A stretch of 34,608 nucleotides of DNA from an uncultured Methanobrevibacter sp. GTDB lineage: Archaea > Methanobacteriota > Methanobacteria > Methanobacteriales > Methanobacteriaceae. Position numbers and translations under genes: made by a program. Every line of letters begins with the position of its first letter. The first letter of the stretch is position 1. Under the pieces are notes generated by a model, which saw nothing but the letters and a program-made list of their open reading frames with translations, ran no database searches and was not told where the DNA came from. Below, piece after piece: positions 32,949 to 34,608 of this stretch. The DNA lies in assembly GCA_900320955.1 (NCBI GenBank), contig ONUN01000004.1, positions 1-34,608 on the forward strand, given 5' to 3'.

Positions 32949-33464
32949 TTATTTAATTTTAAGTGATTCTTTAATCTGTTTAGCCAAATCAACATCTTTT
33001 TTAAGGTCTATATCCTCATATTTTCCCTGAAACTCATGTATAATTACAAAATGATGACCATCTTTGTCAAATTCAATATGAGTAGAATTATAACCAAGAA
33101 CAGGATTTACATCAACATACACTTCTTTTTCAGGATCATAACATTTTTGTGCTTTTATATCCCCATCAGTGTAATTTTCAATGATTTGTTCTGTTTGTGA
33201 TCGATTATAATCATCAAAAGATGAAACCTCATTCATATACAAGTATGTTACGGTATTATTGTCCTTTCCACCGTGAGAAGAAGTTATATGAAAACCGCTT
33301 TCAGCATGAGGGTCATATGCATCGGTTGTAGAATATCCTTCAGGAAGTTCTATTGAAAACTTATTACATTCAACTGTATCTGGCTCAAAAAAACCTTCAC
33401 CTGCAACAGCAGTTACTGGTAAAAACAATATCAAAATGCCTATTAGAATTATTGATTTTTTCAT
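32949..33464 (-). CDS. Small secreted protein, 171 residues
   Basis: Starts at the ATG at 33464, with GGTG upstream; the longer frame from 33476 begins before that site. The signal peptide (residues 1-~21) ends VTAVA. The mature domain starts 'CNKFSIELPEGYSTTDAYDP' and ends with 'EFDKDGHHFVIIHEFQG' and a helix 'DVDLAKQIKESLK'. This strand-P-E-G-Y...D-K-D-G-x-x-F-V-x-I plan is shared with the gene at 31312 and is compatible with a small alpha/beta sandwich outside the cell. Single cysteines are present but not paired. The function is unknown. Confidence 0.7.
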   Translation of the reverse strand: MKKSIILIGILILFLPVTAVAGEGFFEPDTVECNKFSIELPEGYSTTDAYDPHAESGFHITSSHGGKDNNTVTYLYMNEVSSFDDYNRSQTEQIIENYTDGDIKAQKCYDPEKEVYVDVNPVLGYNSTHIEFDKDGHHFVIIHEFQGKYEDIDLKKDVDLAKQIKESLKIK

Positions 33465-33544
33465 TGAAAACACCATTTTTATATATTTGATTTAAAAAGA
33501 TACACTGTTAAAAAAAAATAAATTCCAATTACTTCTGATTTGAT

Positions 33545-33765
33545 TAATTCAATCGAAAATATTCAGTTTAAACGAAAATACACGATTCTTGGAGTCAAAA
33601 GGCATTATCTCATTCTGATTTTTGTTTTTGAAATGATTAAAATCAGAATGTATGGTATTATTGAAAGAATTCTTAATGCCTGGAGTGAATCCATTCCTAC
33701 TGCTGCAGCCATATCTACTGCAATATTTTCCAGAGTGTAGTACAATGGAGAGTGGAAATCCTACT
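33545..33765 (-). pseudogene. Relic of a GT39-like glycosyltransferase gene
   Basis: The minus strand encodes 'DFHSPLYYTLENIAVDMAAA' and then 'ALRILSIIPYILILIISKTK' before a stop. The intact gene at 28355 has 'DVHPPLYYFLGKIAINVADT' and 'TLRVLSIIPYIIILAISATK' in the same order. DNA similarity continues past the stop (CTTTTGACT in both), confirming a decayed gene and not a chance frame. About 70 codons survive out of roughly 500, and no first loop or C-terminal domain remains. Confidence 0.75.
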
Positions 33766-33784
33766 GAATTAATAATAAAAATAG

Positions 33785-33898
33785 TATTGTCTAAATAGTT
33801 TAGGAAAAACTCCCAAACCATCACACACTTTAGACAATAATCACTAATAGTTGAAAACAGAGGTTAAACCTCATTTTCTAGAATATGAAACCATATTC
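33785..33898. other. Cluster of three perfect hairpins
   Basis: TATTGTCTAAA (33785-33795) pairs with TTTAGACAATA (33829-33839), 11 bp, around a 33-nt interior. GAGGT/ACCTC (33860-33872) is a small hairpin. GAATATG (33881-33887) pairs with CATATTC (33892-33898), 7 bp and a 4-nt loop. They follow each other directly in a gene-free stretch. They could be RNA structures or remnants of a mobile element with terminal inverted repeats. Confidence 0.45.
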
Positions 33899-33920
33899 GT
33901 ATTGAAGATTATGTAATTTA

Positions 33921-34024
33921 AAATATATAAAGTTTTTTTAATTAATTATTATAATGAAAGTAAGGGAGAATTATGGCTAGCTTCCGAGTGTGAATCCTAA
34001 AAAAGCGTCAAGAACCTTACTTTC
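33921..34024 (+). ncRNA. Promoter-associated hairpin, candidate small RNA gene
   Basis: Box A-like AAATATATAAAG (33921-33932) predicts a transcript start near 33952. A perfect 10-bp stem begins exactly there: GAAAGTAAGG (33956-33965) pairs with CCTTACTTTC (34015-34024), enclosing 49 nt that include GCTAGC and a comparatively GC-rich segment. The only open frames inside are very short (MASFRV). Promoter, position and perfect pairing suggest a small structured RNA of about 70-80 nt. No known archaeal RNA class is recognised; C/D and H/ACA box motifs are not evident. Confidence 0.4.
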
Positions 34025-34050
34025 AAGTTCATCAATCAAATTTCAAGGTT

Positions 34051-34122
34051 TTACAAGGATAAATCGATAATGCAAATGATTAGTGTTATAACACTTAAAA
34101 ATAATGCAATATATTTTATCAT
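34051..34122 (-). CDS. 23-residue hydrophobic ORF with strong ribosome binding site
   Basis: The ORF encodes MIKYIALFLSVITLIICIID plus SL, a single membrane helix. GGAGG lies 7 bp upstream of the ATG, as good as any start signal in the window. After the stop, another frame reads NLIDELESKVLDAFLGFTLG before ending, so this may be either a real one-helix microprotein or the head of a frameshifted longer gene that ran through the hairpin at 33956-34024. Confidence 0.4.
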   Translation of the reverse strand: MIKYIALFLSVITLIICIIDLSL

Positions 34123-34555
34123 TTGTAAACCTCCGCATTATGATGTAAAAATTTTTTTGAAATTTTAATACATCCTATTAGTGATTAAGTTTTTTTAAAA
34201 ATTTCTATTGGAAGTTACATATTATTATTACTAATTTATAAAATAGTATTACTTAAAATTATTGGTGATATTTTTCAAAATCATGAAAAATTTTTTATTA
34301 CATTTAAAATTATTTTTATTACAAAATCAAAATTTAAAGAAAACACCATTTTGAAACCACTTGATGTATATGTATTACTTCACTTACAACATTTCCCCAG
34401 AAACTCCCAAATTATCCAAATTTTATATATAAAGAGAACGTATATTTTATGTAATAATATACAGTAAAAATGAAAAGATACGAAGTCTTTATATACTCAA
34501 AAAATCAATAGTATAACCAAGGGTTATGTATAAAAATTTAGGAGGCAAAAAGCTT
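34123..34555 (+). promoter_or_regulatory. AT-rich upstream region with box A and dyad at the start site
   Basis: Most of these ~430 bp are AT-rich and show no gene. Two box A-like sequences are present, TTTATATATAA (34422-34432) and TTTATATA (34488-34495). From the second, transcription should start near 34517, which falls in a perfect inverted repeat ATAACC-AAG-GGTTAT (34513-34527). This fits an operator covering the start site of the gene at 34556. Confidence 0.45.
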
Positions 34556-34608
34556 ATGATCGAGGTTGATGAGCTAACAGACTACCTAGATGAATACTTA
34601 GAAGAAAA
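34556..34608 (+). CDS. N-terminus of a gene running off the window
   Basis: The ATG at 34556 follows AGGAGGC (34540-34546), a strong ribosome binding site, with a promoter and dyad further upstream. The visible part reads MIEVDELTDYLDEYLEE and is acidic and helical; there is no signal peptide. This is too short for identification. Confidence 0.6.
   Translation, partial: MIEVDELTDYLDEYLEE

Noticed and set aside
33540-33740. 66-codon plus-strand frame
   Set aside because: The minus strand of the same region shows a clear relic of a GT39-like gene, and the frame is its shadow.
1-34608. tRNA, rRNA and other well-known RNA genes
   Set aside because: Scanning both strands by eye showed no T-loop-like GTTCRANNC with matching acceptor stems and no rRNA-like segment.

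Overview
The window looks like chromosomal DNA of a host-associated methanogen of the Methanobacteriales, most likely Methanobrevibacter or a close relative. The evidence is the AT-rich composition, GGTGA/GGAGG ribosome binding sites, archaeal box A promoters, very large secreted Ig-repeat 'adhesin-like' proteins, glycosyltransferase-like proteins ending in a coiled coil plus a SRSWRMTRPMR-type tail, and many small Cys-pair zinc-ribbon proteins. This assignment is inference from style and protein families; no rRNA or tRNA gene was seen.

Layout. (1) 1-4.5 kb: a co-directional cluster with a TPR-like/cold-shock fusion, a small unknown protein, a tandem SseB-like protein, and four zinc-ribbon proteins arranged long-short-long-short, which is a duplicated gene pair whose first short member starts with TTG. 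A DUF2207-like protein with its own promoter and operator-like dyad follows. (2) 4.7-9.5 kb: a 1590-residue secreted protein on the minus strand, with a TIM-barrel-like module followed by Ig repeats of exactly 276 bp. (3) 10-11.9 kb: a three-gene operon (HIRAN, ARPP-1-like, zinc-ribbon). (4) 11.9-18.2 kb: surface functions, comprising a second secreted protein, a polysaccharide pyruvyl transferase, a frameshifted QueC-like PP-loop enzyme and an acyltransferase. (5) 18.6-30.2 kb: ordinary single genes (alpha/beta hydrolase, YhhQ-type transporter, B12-type radical SAM enzyme, GNAT, M14-like protein, MATE exporter, DUF4013, K+ channel, GT39-like glycosyltransferase, small membrane proteins).

(6) 30.2-34.1 kb is the unusual part: a genomic graveyard rich in nucleic-acid structure. 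It holds a frameshifted cas2-like relic, a 184-bp direct repeat (8 mismatches between copies), a run of perfect hairpins inside what looks like a small ORF, a GC-rich three-hairpin element upstream of a small secreted protein gene, a partial duplicate of that gene joined to the 3' end of an IS200/IS605-type TnpB element, a relic of a GT39-like gene, and a promoter-associated hairpin that may be a small RNA gene. No CRISPR array is present.

Several genes are missing from a simple ATG-ORF view: a TTG-started zinc ribbon (3034-3150), a 54-residue membrane protein (15459-15623), a 23-residue ORF with a strong ribosome binding site (34051-34122), and two relics of one unidentified gene (18441-18536 and 30281-30367). 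All alignments, mismatch counts and stems were read by eye; no database search was possible.
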